A stretch of 64,000 nucleotides of DNA, from positions 62,001 to 126,000 of the forward strand of contig NC_008541.1 in NCBI RefSeq assembly GCF_000196235.1, read 5' to 3'. Positions 8,181-16,290 of the stretch are shown here, piece after piece. The notes beneath the pieces are model-generated. The model had not been told where the DNA came from. It worked only from the letters and a program-made list of their open reading frames with translations, and did no database searches. Numbering within the stretch: the first letter of the stretch is position 1; each line of letters begins with the position of its first letter. Both the position numbers and the translations under genes were made by a program. The stretch is from Arthrobacter sp. FB24 (GTDB lineage: Bacteria > Actinomycetota > Actinomycetes > Actinomycetales > Micrococcaceae).

Positions 8181-8264
8181 GGTGCCAAGAATTGAACAAC
8201 CGGAAGATGGTGTAAGTTGCTTCCGGCTGATCAAAACACACCGGAAGGGAGAACCCCCGAGTCC

Positions 8265-9020
8265 ATGCTCCGCCTGAAACGCCTTGCCGTCTTCTGCCTT
8301 GTCGCGACCTGCGTCATCACCGGGCTCATGTTCTGGGTGCTCGGTCCGTCCGGCGCGGCTGGGTCCTGGAGCCAGTCGGCACCGCCGCAATCTGGCGCGA
8401 AACTTGCGACGCTGCAGGGCTTCAGCGCCCGCGCCGTGGATATTACTGACAGCACGATGGACGCGGAATGGCTCGGGCAGACCGCGACGCAGACAGGCAT
8501 ACCGGCCCGGGCACTCCAGGCCTATGCAGCTGCGGCCGAGCTCGCCAACGCGGCCACGCCTGTGTGCCGGATCGGATGGAATACGGTGGCTGCCATCGGT
8601 TTCGTAGAGTCCGCGCACGGGAGCCACGGAGGCGGCAGCCTGTCGAGCACCGGGCAGGTGAGCGGACCAATTATCGGGCCCAGCCTCGACGGCGACAGTT
8701 TCGCCGCGATCCCGGACACGGACGACGGCGTGCTCGACGGCGATGCCCTCTGGGACCGCGCTGTCGGACCCATGCAGTTCATCCCCTCCACCTGGGAACA
8801 GGCCGGGCGGGACGGGAATGGCGACGGCGTCGCCGACCCGTTGAACATCGACGACGCCGCACTCAGTGCCGCTACGTACCTGTGTGAAGGCGGCCGTGAC
8901 CTCACCACCGCCCGGGGCTGGACCGCTGCGGTGCTCTCCTACAATCAATCCGAATCCTACGTCCGCCAGGTGCGCGGCCAGGCAAACGCATACGCGGAAC
9001 AGTCGAGGCCTGCCGGGTAG
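8265..9020 (+). CDS. Secreted lytic transglycosylase (SLT/MltB-like)
   Basis: A 251-residue protein with an N-terminal membrane anchor or signal (residues 1-32, hydrophobic from about 8). The catalytic domain shows AAIGFVESAHGSHGGG, with the probable catalytic Glu in VESAHG (about residue 115), then GPMQFIPSTW, RDGNGDGVADPLNIDDAALSAA and the Leu-Tyr-Cys segment typical of peptidoglycan transglycosylases that cut the MurNAc-GlcNAc bond. It acts outside the membrane in wall turnover. The start is ATG 8265 behind GGAAGGGAG. It is monocistronic, just after a strong terminator. Confidence 0.85.
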   Translation: MLRLKRLAVFCLVATCVITGLMFWVLGPSGAAGSWSQSAPPQSGAKLATLQGFSARAVDITDSTMDAEWLGQTATQTGIPARALQAYAAAAELANAATPVCRIGWNTVAAIGFVESAHGSHGGGSLSSTGQVSGPIIGPSLDGDSFAAIPDTDDGVLDGDALWDRAVGPMQFIPSTWEQAGRDGNGDGVADPLNIDDAALSAATYLCEGGRDLTTARGWTAAVLSYNQSESYVRQVRGQANAYAEQSRPAG

Positions 9021-9059
9021 GTCCGGAATAGTGTCCGGAAAGTATCCGTTGAGGCGTTC

Positions 9060-9989
9060 ATGAAGGCAATTACTTACAGCGAATACGGAAGTCCGGACGT
9101 CCTTGAGCCGACGGAGCAGCCGCTACCCAAGGTCGGGCCGGGGATGGTCCTGGTCAAGGTCAAGGCGGCAGCGGTGAATCCCGTCGACTGGAAGATCATG
9201 GCCGGCTACTTGGACCCCGCCATGGACCTGCAATTCCCGGCCATTCCCGGATGGGACGTGGCTGGGGTGGTCGAGTCGGCCGGCATTGACGCCCCGCATT
9301 TCAGGCCAGGCGATGAAGTCATTTCCTATGGCCGCAAGGACTATGTCCACGGCGGTAGTTTCGCAGAATACATCGCGTTGCCGGAACGGCTCCTGGCCCG
9401 CAAGCCCGCATCCCTGACATGGAACGAGGCCGCAGGACTTCCGTTGGCCGGCCTGACGGCATATCAGGTCCTGAACCGCCTGGACCTCAAGGCGGGGGAG
9501 ACCGTGTTGATCCATGGCGGCGCGGGCGGCGTCGGGTCCTTGGGTATCCAGATTGCCGCGGCGCTCGGCGCCAAGGTGATTGCAACCGCATCAGAAAAGA
9601 ATCATGACTTCATCCGGTCGCTCGGTGCCGAGCCCGTCAGCTACGGCGAAGGACTAGCGGAACGGGTCCGCGCCCTGCGCCCTGAAGGCGTCGACGTCGT
9701 CGCGGACTTCGTGGGCGGCAACCTTGAATCCACGCTGGCAGTCCTGGCTGATGGTGCCAGGCACGCCTCCATCGCGGACAGCGAGGTCGAGCAGCATGGC
9801 GGTACCTGGATGTGGGTAAATCCCGTAGGCGCCGAGCTGCAGGAACTCGCCGACCTGGTCGATGAGCGCAAGCTCCGGGTTGAAGTGGCACAAACCTTCC
9901 CGTTGGCGCAGTCGGCAGATGCCTTCCGCCTCAACATGGAAGGGCACACCCGCGGCAAGATCGTGATTTCAGTCGACGACGCGTCGTAA
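9060..9989 (+). CDS. NADP-dependent zinc-less alcohol dehydrogenase/quinone reductase
   Basis: A 309-residue medium-chain dehydrogenase/reductase. The GroES-like N-domain runs to about residue 125 (AAVNPVDWKIMAGY, PGWDVAGVVESAG, FRPGDEV). The Rossmann domain has GGAGGVGSLGIQIAAALG (about residues 152-169) for NADP. The cysteine and histidine ligands of zinc alcohol dehydrogenases are absent, which fits the quinone-reductase-like group that reduces quinones or enones. It stands alone and is followed by a good intrinsic terminator. The substrate cannot be told from sequence. Confidence 0.85.
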   Translation: MKAITYSEYGSPDVLEPTEQPLPKVGPGMVLVKVKAAAVNPVDWKIMAGYLDPAMDLQFPAIPGWDVAGVVESAGIDAPHFRPGDEVISYGRKDYVHGGSFAEYIALPERLLARKPASLTWNEAAGLPLAGLTAYQVLNRLDLKAGETVLIHGGAGGVGSLGIQIAAALGAKVIATASEKNHDFIRSLGAEPVSYGEGLAERVRALRPEGVDVVADFVGGNLESTLAVLADGARHASIADSEVEQHGGTWMWVNPVGAELQELADLVDERKLRVEVAQTFPLAQSADAFRLNMEGHTRGKIVISVDDAS

Positions 9990-9994
9990 TTCGG

Positions 9995-10024
9995 AGGGGC
10001 GGCCGGATTCCGGCCGCCCCTTTC
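9995..10024 (+). terminator. Intrinsic terminator
   Basis: Stem GGGGCGGCCGG/CCGGCCGCCCC with a 4-nt loop (ATTC) and a short T3 tail, 6 bp after the oxidoreductase stop. Confidence 0.75.
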
Positions 10025-10075
10025 GTCGTTGGGCCGTAGGCTGGGGCCCAGCGGGTGAATGACCGGGAGGTTGGA

Positions 10076-10747
10076 ATGTCCGAGACGACAGTTGCCGAGT
10101 TGAAAGCCGAACTGGCCGAGCTCGAAGACCCAAGGATGCGCTTAGTCAACGAGAAGCACGGCGATGATCACGGCGTGAACCTCTCCAGGCTGCGCGCCAT
10201 CGCCAAGCGGCTGAAGACCCAGCAGGCCCTTGCCCGCGAGCTGTGGGCGACGGAAGACACCGCGGCCCGGCTGCTCGGGTTGTTGATCTGCCGGCCCAAG
10301 GAGTTCGAACGAGGGGAACTGGATGCCATGCTGCGCCAGTCGCGGGCGCCCAAGGTGCAGGACTGGCTGGTGAATTACGTGGTCAAGCGGAGCCCGCACG
10401 CCGAGGAACTGCGCGTTGCCTGGACTGCGGATTCAGACCCGGTGGTGGCCGGCGCAGGCTGGGCGCTGACCAGCGAGCGGGTCGCAAAGAACCCTGAGGG
10501 GCTCGACCTGCCGGGTCTCCTCGACACCGTCGAGGCGCAGATGAAGGAGGCACCCGACCGACTGCAATGGGCGATGAACACCTGCCTGGCGCAGATCGGG
10601 ATCCACCATGCCGCGTACCGTGCCCGGGCGATCGAGATCGGCGAACGGCTCGAGGTGCTCAAGGACTACCCGACGCCGCCGAACTGCACGTCCCCGTTCG
10701 CCCCGGCCTGGATCAACGAGATCGTGCGCCGGCAGAGCGCGGGCTGA
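10076..10747 (+). CDS. DNA alkylation repair protein (AlkD-like)
   Basis: A 223-residue all-helical protein with the AlkD-type repeat pattern: LARELWATEDTAARLLGLLI, LDAMLRQSRAPKVQDWLVNYVVKR, LRVAWTADSDPVVAGAGWALTSERV. AlkD-family DNA glycosylases remove alkylated purines. The characteristic catalytic Asp/Trp are not clearly placed by eye, and this subgroup is often annotated only as alkylation-repair-like. The start is ATG 10076 with GGGAGGTTGG; the upstream ATG 10055 lacks a ribosome site. Cytoplasmic, with no operon partner. Confidence 0.7.
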   Translation: MSETTVAELKAELAELEDPRMRLVNEKHGDDHGVNLSRLRAIAKRLKTQQALARELWATEDTAARLLGLLICRPKEFERGELDAMLRQSRAPKVQDWLVNYVVKRSPHAEELRVAWTADSDPVVAGAGWALTSERVAKNPEGLDLPGLLDTVEAQMKEAPDRLQWAMNTCLAQIGIHHAAYRARAIEIGERLEVLKDYPTPPNCTSPFAPAWINEIVRRQSAG

Positions 10748-10804
10748 TTCCCGGAAGGACTCCGGTCGAACCAGTTTTCCGTCTGAGCCCGCGGTGCGGG
10801 GACC

Positions 10805-11527
10805 CTAGGTAAGGCTCTCCCCGGTGAGTCGGGCGAGGAGGTTGAGAAGCTCAGCCTGAAACCGTTGATCGTTGGCGGAGGGGTGTGCCTTTTCCCTGTG
10901 CTGATGGTGCCAGTAGCCGCCGCTCGTGACTGCCTCCGGGTCGTCGCTGGTGGCAAGCCATTCCTGGGTGAGGTGACCGAGCCGCAGGTCGTCCGGAGCG
11001 CCGGCGCCGCCCATTCTGGTGGGGACCCAGCCGGGGTCCACTGAGTTGGTCAGAACGTCCGGCCACAGCCGGGCAATGGCTGCGGCAAGGGTGGTGATGT
11101 AGAGCTTGCTGTCGGAATAGGAGACGCTTTGGGGATGCACACCCTCACCGATGGCGGCAAGGGAGGCGCGGCCGCCGCGATGCATGCCGCTGCTGAGGTA
11201 GATCAGCCGGCGAGGGCGATGGATGAGGGCGGTCAGAAGATATGGGGCGACGACGTTGACCTGGAAGATGTGCGGGCCGTGGAGCACGCCCGCGTTATGA
11301 ATCACCGCGTCCACCGGCCCGCTCCGGTTCACTTGGCGGGCGAGGTCGCGTGTTTGCTCGATGTCTGACAGATCGCCGACGGCGCCGAGGGCGAGGAGAT
11401 CCCGTATCACGGCCAGCCGTTGGACGTTCCGTGCGTGCACGATGACGTGGTGGCCCTTGTCGAGGAGGGACTGCGCGGCAGACCGTCCAAGTCCGTCGGT
11501 TGAGCCAGTGATAAAGATGCGTGCCAT
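10805..11527 (-). CDS. SDR family oxidoreductase
   Basis: A 240-residue short-chain dehydrogenase. The cofactor motif TGSTDGLG (residues 7-14), the NAG strand motif (NAGV, about 77-80), a catalytic Ser in YLSSGMHRGG (about 113), and the Y-x-x-x-K pair in SYSDSKLYI (about 136-144) are all present, so it should be active with NAD(P). The C-terminus resembles retinol-dehydrogenase-like SDRs. The substrate is unknown. The start is ATG 11527 with a strong AGGAGGGG. It is divergent from the phosphatase gene. Confidence 0.85.
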   Translation of the reverse strand: MARIFITGSTDGLGRSAAQSLLDKGHHVIVHARNVQRLAVIRDLLALGAVGDLSDIEQTRDLARQVNRSGPVDAVIHNAGVLHGPHIFQVNVVAPYLLTALIHRPRRLIYLSSGMHRGGRASLAAIGEGVHPQSVSYSDSKLYITTLAAAIARLWPDVLTNSVDPGWVPTRMGGAGAPDDLRLGHLTQEWLATSDDPEAVTSGGYWHHQHREKAHPSANDQRFQAELLNLLARLTGESLT

Positions 11528-11585
11528 CGCCCCTCCTGCGTCGGATAGATGGTCTCCAACGATAATGCCAACGGGTCAAGGCACA

Positions 11586-12179
11586 ATGGAAGGCATGACC
11601 CTTACGACCTTCGCCCTTGTCCGCCATGGCCAGACTGACTGGAATGCGCAGCGCAGGCTGCAGGGATCCACGGACATTCCGCTCAACGACGTCGGCCGCG
11701 GACAGGCGCGCGACGCCGCCGCCGCCCTGTCCGGCCACGAGTGGGACGCGATCGTATCCTCGCCGCTGAGCCGTGCCGCGGAAACCGCCAGCCTGATTGC
11801 CGACGGGCTGGGCCTCAGCGTGGCCCGGCACGTGCCGGAACTCACCGAGCGCAGCTTCGGGCAGGCGGAGGGCCTGCAGGCCGGTCCCGAACTTGAAGCC
11901 CTGCGCATCCCCGGCGGTTTCCGCGGCGCGGAAAGCGAAGACCAGGCAGCCTCCCGCGGGTTGGCCGCGCTGGAAGCACTGGCCGAAGAGTTTCGCGGAC
12001 GCCGCGTCCTGGTGGTCGCCCACGGCACGCTCATCCGCGTGAGCCTTAGCCGTGCCATCGGCCGCACGCTGCAAAGCGTCGACAACGCCGTGCTCAACCT
12101 CGCCCATCACCACGCCGTTGACGGCTGGCAGCTGGAATACTTCAACGGCGAACGCTTCGCAGCTTCCGTCCAGGCCTGA
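11586..12179 (+). CDS. Histidine phosphatase superfamily protein
   Basis: About 197 residues. LVRHGQTDWNAQRRLQGSTD holds the RHG catalytic motif, with the phospho-accepting histidine; SSPLSRAAETA supplies the second arginine, TERSFGQAEG the acidic residue, and VVAHGTLIR the second histidine. Such phosphoglycerate-mutase-like phosphatases act on small phosphorylated metabolites in the cytoplasm. The start is either ATG 11586 (weak AAGG upstream) or ATG 11595; the protein core is the same. Confidence 0.85.
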   Translation: MEGMTLTTFALVRHGQTDWNAQRRLQGSTDIPLNDVGRGQARDAAAALSGHEWDAIVSSPLSRAAETASLIADGLGLSVARHVPELTERSFGQAEGLQAGPELEALRIPGGFRGAESEDQAASRGLAALEALAEEFRGRRVLVVAHGTLIRVSLSRAIGRTLQSVDNAVLNLAHHHAVDGWQLEYFNGERFAASVQA

Positions 12180-12186
12180 GCCCGGA

Positions 12187-12921
12187 CTAAGGCTGGTAGT
12201 AGTTTTCCGTCGGAGTGAATCCCACCCGGTCCACTTTCCGGTGGTAGTGAACTCCTACCATGCCGCCCAGGACGGAGCCCAGCAGGGCTAACGCGGCGAC
12301 GGCGATGGCCGCGACAATGCTGCCAGTGCCCGGCGGGCCCTCGTTCACGGGCAGGCGAAGCAATTCGTTGAGCGTGTTCCGGACATTCAACTGGCCCCCG
12401 CCGACAATGCCACTCACCATGGCGACGACGGCTGCTGCCGCAGCCACAATGACCGCCCACAGCCACACCATCAGTCCCTGGCCGACGCCGTTGAACCGTG
12501 CCATCCGTCCCGCGACATAGCCACCCGAAAAGTAGGCGAGGAGAGGGATCAGGAGTAGCAAGGCAGCGCCGGTGACGCCCCCGGGCCAGGACCAGGCCTG
12601 ACCGTAACCTGCGGCCGTATCCGCGGCGGTCAGCAGGCCTGTCCGGGTGGCCGCCATGGCCAAGGCCGCCAGCAGGACGGTCATTGCGGTTGCAGTCAGC
12701 CAGCCGAAGAAGGCCGCGCCGATCTTGATGCCGCCGAACCGTTCCTCTTGCCGGGCAACCACCGTTTCCCGGATGATAGCCGCCGGAACTTCGGGGAGGG
12801 GAGCTTCTTCCGGGGCAGCGGTATCGTCGAAGTAGCCCGCGTCCTCACCGTCGGGGACAACCTCGTCAGGTTGATCATCGCGGCCATATCCGCCATCAGG
12901 ATCCCTTGCGCCACCCATCAC
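12187..12921 (-). CDS. Membrane protein with acidic N-terminal tail
   Basis: 244 residues. The first 55 are soluble and rich in Asp/Glu/Pro. Four hydrophobic segments follow at about 69-91, 110-132, 145-172 and 203-225, with GGYVAGRMARFNG in a loop. The C-terminus is short and charged (YHRKVDRVGF). The pattern is that of small actinobacterial four-helix membrane proteins with unknown roles. It converges with the phosphatase gene, with 7 bp between stops. No function assigned. Confidence 0.7.
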   Translation of the reverse strand: MMGGARDPDGGYGRDDQPDEVVPDGEDAGYFDDTAAPEEAPLPEVPAAIIRETVVARQEERFGGIKIGAAFFGWLTATAMTVLLAALAMAATRTGLLTAADTAAGYGQAWSWPGGVTGAALLLLIPLLAYFSGGYVAGRMARFNGVGQGLMVWLWAVIVAAAAAVVAMVSGIVGGGQLNVRNTLNELLRLPVNEGPPGTGSIVAAIAVAALALLGSVLGGMVGVHYHRKVDRVGFTPTENYYQP

Positions 12922-13054
12922 GCGTCCCCGCTTTCAATGACCTAACGGTGGGTATGCCTTAACGTAATCCCACTCCGGCGCGGCCCACGAGAGGCTTTGG
13001 GCCCTGCCTGGCTTGGGTGCAGAACAGGGACGCCCACCGGCAGGGCGGCAAGCT

Positions 13055-13498
13055 TCACGCGGCCTGGCGGTCACCATCCGTAAGGGACGGTGGCGGAGGG
13101 CTTGCCGACGCCCTGGTCCTGGCCGGGAGGCGGCTGCCCTGGGCGACCTTGCTGTCGCCGTGAAGGCGGACTCCGTGACCTATAACGGCGCCCGCTCCGA
13201 TCTTGGAGTGGCTGCCGATCCGGGCCCGGTGCCCGATCACCGCTCCCTGCCCCACGTACACAGCATCACCGATCACCACCCGGTGGCCGACCCGCGCACG
13301 CCGGTCGATCCAGCTGCCGCCGCCCACCCGGCACCCGGGCCCCACCTGGGCGCCTGCTTCCACGTAGGCGGTTGGACTGATGAAGGATGACTCGTCCACC
13401 TCGGCCCCACGGCCGATCAGGCCGCCGCCGTTGGGGTGCCGGTGGTAGCTGATGACCTTCCCGGCGTCGTCCTCGACTGTTTCGATTTTCCTGCTCAT
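13055..13498 (-). CDS. Left-handed beta-helix (hexapeptide repeat) protein
   Basis: 147 residues built from imperfect hexapeptides with aliphatic residues every six positions: FISPTAYVEAGAQVGPGCRV, WIDRRARVGHRVVIGDAVYV, AVIGHRARIGSHSKIGAGAV. This fold is used by acyltransferases and gamma-carbonic-anhydrase-like proteins. The histidines needed for carbonic-anhydrase zinc sites are not arranged convincingly, so an acyltransferase-like or structural role is more likely. The last 20 residues are low-complexity. The start has GGAAGG just upstream. Confidence 0.7.
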   Translation of the reverse strand: MSRKIETVEDDAGKVISYHRHPNGGGLIGRGAEVDESSFISPTAYVEAGAQVGPGCRVGGGSWIDRRARVGHRVVIGDAVYVGQGAVIGHRARIGSHSKIGAGAVIGHGVRLHGDSKVAQGSRLPARTRASASPPPPSLTDGDRQAA

Positions 13499-13670
13499 TA
13501 CCTTCCCGTCAGTCCGCTGTCACCGATAACAACGGACATTCTTTTTAACACCCGGCGAGCAGCAGGCATTCCTTTCACAAACACGGCATTCCGCCCGATT
13601 TTCGGAACATGTGGACCGGTTCCGTGGTTAATCAGAGAAAGGGCGCAGGCTTCCCACAAGGAGGTGTGTG

Positions 13671-14555
13671 GTGACAACGAATGACAAGGACCTGTCAGGC
13701 CGCCAGCCCCAAGGTGGTGTGCGCAGCACGGGATATCCGGCTGCCGCAGACGGGCATCCGTGGCGCCGGTACGTGGCACTGGGGGACTCCTTCACCGAAG
13801 GAGTGGGGGATCCGGACCCCCGCTGTCCCGGCGGCGTCCGCGGCTGGGCCGACCGGGTGGCAGAGGAGCTGAGCGCAGGGCATACGGACTTCGCGTATGC
13901 CAACCTGGCCGTGCGCGGCCTGCTGCTGGAGCAGATCCTGGCCCGCCAGGCCGGCCCCGCGCTGGTCCTGCAGCCGGATCTGATCACGCTTTCCGCCGGA
14001 GGCAACGACATGGTCTTCCACGGCAGCGATCCGGACAAGCTCGCGGACAAGCTCGACGACGGCGTGGCGCTGCTGAGTTCTTCCGGTGCCACCCTGGTGC
14101 TCTTCACCGGGCCTGATTGGGGGTCAACGCCGGTGCTCGGCCGCAACCGGAGCAAGGTTGCGGTGTTCAATGAAAACATCCGGGAGATCGCCTCCCGGCA
14201 TCACGCCGTGATCGCCGATCTCTGGGGCCTGCGGGAGCTCCGGGACCCGCGGATGTGGGACCGGGACAGGCTGCACTTGTCACCGCTGGGTCACTATGCC
14301 GTGGCGAGGAGGGTGCTCGATGCGCTCGGGGTGCGGCACCCGCTGCAGCCTCTGCAGGCGGGGGACCTGCCGCAGGGCGACTGGCGCCGCGCCAGGGCCG
14401 AGGACCTTGTGTGGGCCCGCAGGTACCTGCTGCCTTGGGCGTGGCGACGGGTCCACAGGCCTGCTGTTGCCACGGAACCGACCGCGAAGCGGCCCGCTGC
14501 TGCTCCGGTCAACAGTTCCGGCCAACCAGCCGTCGCCATGGAGGGCCGGGCGTGA
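13671..14555 (+). CDS. SGNH/GDSL-type hydrolase
   Basis: About 294 residues with the block order of SGNH esterases: YVALGDSFTEGVGD (nucleophile Ser in GDS), the glycine block near NLAVRGLL, LSAGGNDMVF (GxND) and DRLHLSPLGH, supplying the catalytic Asp and His. There is no signal peptide, so it acts in the cytoplasm or exits by another route. An ideal AAGGAGGT lies 5-8 nt before two adjacent GTG codons (13668, 13671). The 3' end is only 12 bp from tRNA-Lys, so the tRNA may be partly transcribed from here. Confidence 0.85.
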   Translation: MTTNDKDLSGRQPQGGVRSTGYPAAADGHPWRRYVALGDSFTEGVGDPDPRCPGGVRGWADRVAEELSAGHTDFAYANLAVRGLLLEQILARQAGPALVLQPDLITLSAGGNDMVFHGSDPDKLADKLDDGVALLSSSGATLVLFTGPDWGSTPVLGRNRSKVAVFNENIREIASRHHAVIADLWGLRELRDPRMWDRDRLHLSPLGHYAVARRVLDALGVRHPLQPLQAGDLPQGDWRRARAEDLVWARRYLLPWAWRRVHRPAVATEPTAKRPAAAPVNSSGQPAVAMEGRA

Positions 14556-14567
14556 GCGGGGTACGGC

Positions 14568-14640
14568 GCACCCGTAGCTCAGCTGGGAGAGCAGGGGACT
14601 TTTAATCCTCGGGTCGTGGGTTCGAGCCCCACCGGGTGCA
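14568..14640 (+). tRNA. tRNA-Lys (anticodon UUU)
   Basis: A complete 73-nt cloverleaf: acceptor GCACCCG/CGGGTGC, D-arm GCTC...GAGC, anticodon stem GGGGA/TCCTC around loop CTTTTAA, T-arm GTGGG/CCCAC with TTCGAGC, discriminator A. CCA is not encoded. Confidence 0.95.
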
Positions 14641-14678
14641 CGTTGGAGTGTCGCCCCGTCAGCGTCGGTGCCCTGCAA

Positions 14679-14684
14679 TAAACT
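14679..14684 (+). promoter_or_regulatory. -10 box of leaderless 58-codon gene
   Basis: TAAACT, then 6 nt, then GTG 14691. Confidence 0.5.
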
Positions 14685-14690
14685 CACCCA

Positions 14691-14867
14691 GTGGCAGATT
14701 CAAGCATCGATGGCAGTGCAAACATGGCGGTGATCCCGGTGCTGGAGGGTCAGACCTGCATTGGCGAGCTGCTTCCGGACGTCAAGGACATGGTGGGACT
14801 CAGCGCGGCCGAGGGGGCGCTGCCCGACTCCGACGGATCACTAGACGGCCAGCTGGCGCTTTTCTGA
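14691..14867 (+). CDS. Small acidic protein, 58 aa
   Basis: GTG 14691 to TGA 14867. The product is acidic and soluble, with the segment VIPVLEGQTCIGELLPDVKD and a single cysteine, ending in LDGQLALF. No Shine-Dalgarno is visible, but a TAAACT -10 box sits 6 nt upstream, the leaderless layout seen repeatedly in this window. No family recognised. It lies between tRNA-Lys and the DUF202 pair and is short enough to be missed by gene finders. The evidence is promoter geometry plus codon bias, so moderate. Confidence 0.45.
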   Translation: MADSSIDGSANMAVIPVLEGQTCIGELLPDVKDMVGLSAAEGALPDSDGSLDGQLALF

Positions 14868-14880
14868 CCGCCCGCACCGA

Positions 14881-15228
14881 TCACGGCTGCAGCGGGAGGA
14901 ACAGTACGGTGTAAATCCCCAGCAGGGCGAGGACGACGACGCTCGCGGCCACTGCCGCCGTCGAACCTATATGCGGTGGCATGGTTTCCTGCCTGATACC
15001 CCGGACGGCCCGGTGGAACCGGCGTTTCTGGGTGAGGTTGATGGCCAGGGCGGTGACGACGGCGCCGCCGACGAGCGTCCCGACGAACCAGCCGTGGTGG
15101 GGCAGCCACCGCAGGAAAACGGCCGCAGCGATCACCATCGACAAGGTGGTGCGGCTCCAGGCCAGATCGGTGCGTTCCGGCTGGAGGCCGGAATCGCCGT
15201 GCCAGGCGGCACCGCTTCGGGTGGCCAT
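14881..15228 (-). CDS. DUF202 membrane protein (second of pair)
   Basis: 115 residues containing the DUF202 signature QPERTDLAWSRTTLSMVIAA (about residues 16-35) and three hydrophobic helices (about 26-46, 47-66, 88-112). DUF202/YidG-YidH proteins are small inner-membrane proteins of unknown role. The start ATG 15228 is 2 bp after the stop of the first DUF202 gene, so the two are translationally coupled. Confidence 0.8.
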   Translation of the reverse strand: MATRSGAAWHGDSGLQPERTDLAWSRTTLSMVIAAAVFLRWLPHHGWFVGTLVGGAVVTALAINLTQKRRFHRAVRGIRQETMPPHIGSTAAVAASVVVLALLGIYTVLFLPLQP

Positions 15229-15230
15229 GC

Positions 15231-15632
15231 TCAGGCCGGCCGGACGATCACGAACACCACCATGATGGCCGCCACTAGGGCCCCGCCGATTGCCAGCACC
15301 GGCGCCATGAGCGGCAGTGGCATAGGCGCTTTCCGCCGCATGGCGCGTTCCACGTTCACCCACCGGAAGAAGGAGCCGCCCCCGATCAGCAACGCCAGGA
15401 CGAGCAGCAGGACCGAAATGGTCTTGCGCAGTTCGGGACCCAGGAGCTCGGCCATGAAAGCTTCGACCGCAACGCCGCCGGCGAGCAGTGCCAGCGACGT
15501 CCGGATCCACGCCAGGAACGTCCGCTCGTTCGCCAGGGTAAAGCGCGGATCGGGTTCGGTGCCGCCTCGGAGGATCCGGGACGTCAGCCGGCCCCTCGGA
15601 TCAGGTGCTCCGGTGTTCGAATCTTCTGGCAA
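15231..15632 (-). CDS. YidH family DUF202 membrane protein (first of pair)
   Basis: 133 residues. The core RFTLANERTFLAWIRTSLAL (about residues 30-49) is the YidH/DUF202 motif, with helices at about 45-65, 70-90 and 107-131. TTG 15632 is the only usable start, with GGAGGG at good spacing. It is paired with the following DUF202 gene, an arrangement also known from yidH-yidG, suggesting they form a complex. The role is unknown. Confidence 0.8.
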   Translation of the reverse strand: MPEDSNTGAPDPRGRLTSRILRGGTEPDPRFTLANERTFLAWIRTSLALLAGGVAVEAFMAELLGPELRKTISVLLLVLALLIGGGSFFRWVNVERAMRRKAPMPLPLMAPVLAIGGALVAAIMVVFVIVRPA

Positions 15633-15699
15633 TGTGAATCCCTCCGCGCGGCAGGTCGCAGCATGCTCCCTCTACTGCCCACCACGTTACCCGCCGGCG

Positions 15700-16041
15700 T
15701 CAGGCTGCCCCCGACCAGTGGGGCACGGCCGGGGCACGGCGGGCCGCGGCGTGTTTGCGGAACCCGTCAACCGGGAACCGCCGGGTGTCGCAGGCCGCCG
15801 GGGCCGGGGCAGGCGTCGCAGCAGCCGGTGCCTCGGTGGGTGCCTGGACCGAACTGCCGGCAGGGCAGAGGTCGCTGATCAGTCCCATTCCCGCGCATTC
15901 GCGGACCGCCTCGATGGCCGCCACTGCCGACGGCTTGTCGCGGTACGCGCCTGACACAGCCAGTTCGGCTCCCTCCGGCGTCGTCAGCCGGAACCGGTAT
16001 TGCAGCTCTGCATCAACGAAAACTTCGAACTTCCCGGCCAT
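15700..16041 (-). CDS. DUF1508 (YegP-like) protein with Pro/Ala tail
   Basis: 113 residues from ATG 16041 (GGAAGG upstream). Residues 1-50 form one DUF1508 repeat: MAGKFEVFVDAELQYRFRLT, then SGAYRDKPSAVAAIEAVREC. YegP-type domains are small beta-alpha folds of unknown function, often stress-linked. A low-complexity Ala/Pro/Thr tail follows. It is one of three DUF1508 paralogues in the window (also 40640 and 43390). Confidence 0.8.
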   Translation of the reverse strand: MAGKFEVFVDAELQYRFRLTTPEGAELAVSGAYRDKPSAVAAIEAVRECAGMGLISDLCPAGSSVQAPTEAPAAATPAPAPAACDTRRFPVDGFRKHAAARRAPAVPHWSGAA

Positions 16042-16140
16042 AACTAATCCTTCCGGTCTGCGGAGCCGGCCCGCCGGCAGCTTCGCCGCGAAACGGGCCG
16101 AACGCATCTCTGCGAACAACCTCCGCTGGTCTGGTCGAAC

Positions 16141-16152
16141 GATCAATTGATC
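16141..16152. promoter_or_regulatory. 12-bp perfect palindrome between DUF1508 and isochorismatase genes
   Basis: GATCAATTGATC in the 249-bp divergent intergenic region (16042-16290). It could be an operator for either gene; no regulator is adjacent. Confidence 0.3.
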
Positions 16153-16290
16153 AGTTCATCAAGTCCTTCAAGTCTGTCGCGGCCCCTTGTAGGCTCACAA
16201 GACCGATCAAGTTAAGCCCACGTAAAATGCATGCAACGGATTGCCACTGCAGAGCCGTCGCGCATCCCGGCACAAACTGAGGAGCTCGTT

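Noticed and set aside
8217..8264. In-frame upstream extension of the transglycosylase to 8217
   Set aside because: The ATG at 8265 has a good ribosome site and starts the signal segment; the extension would put charged residues before it and lies close to the terminator.
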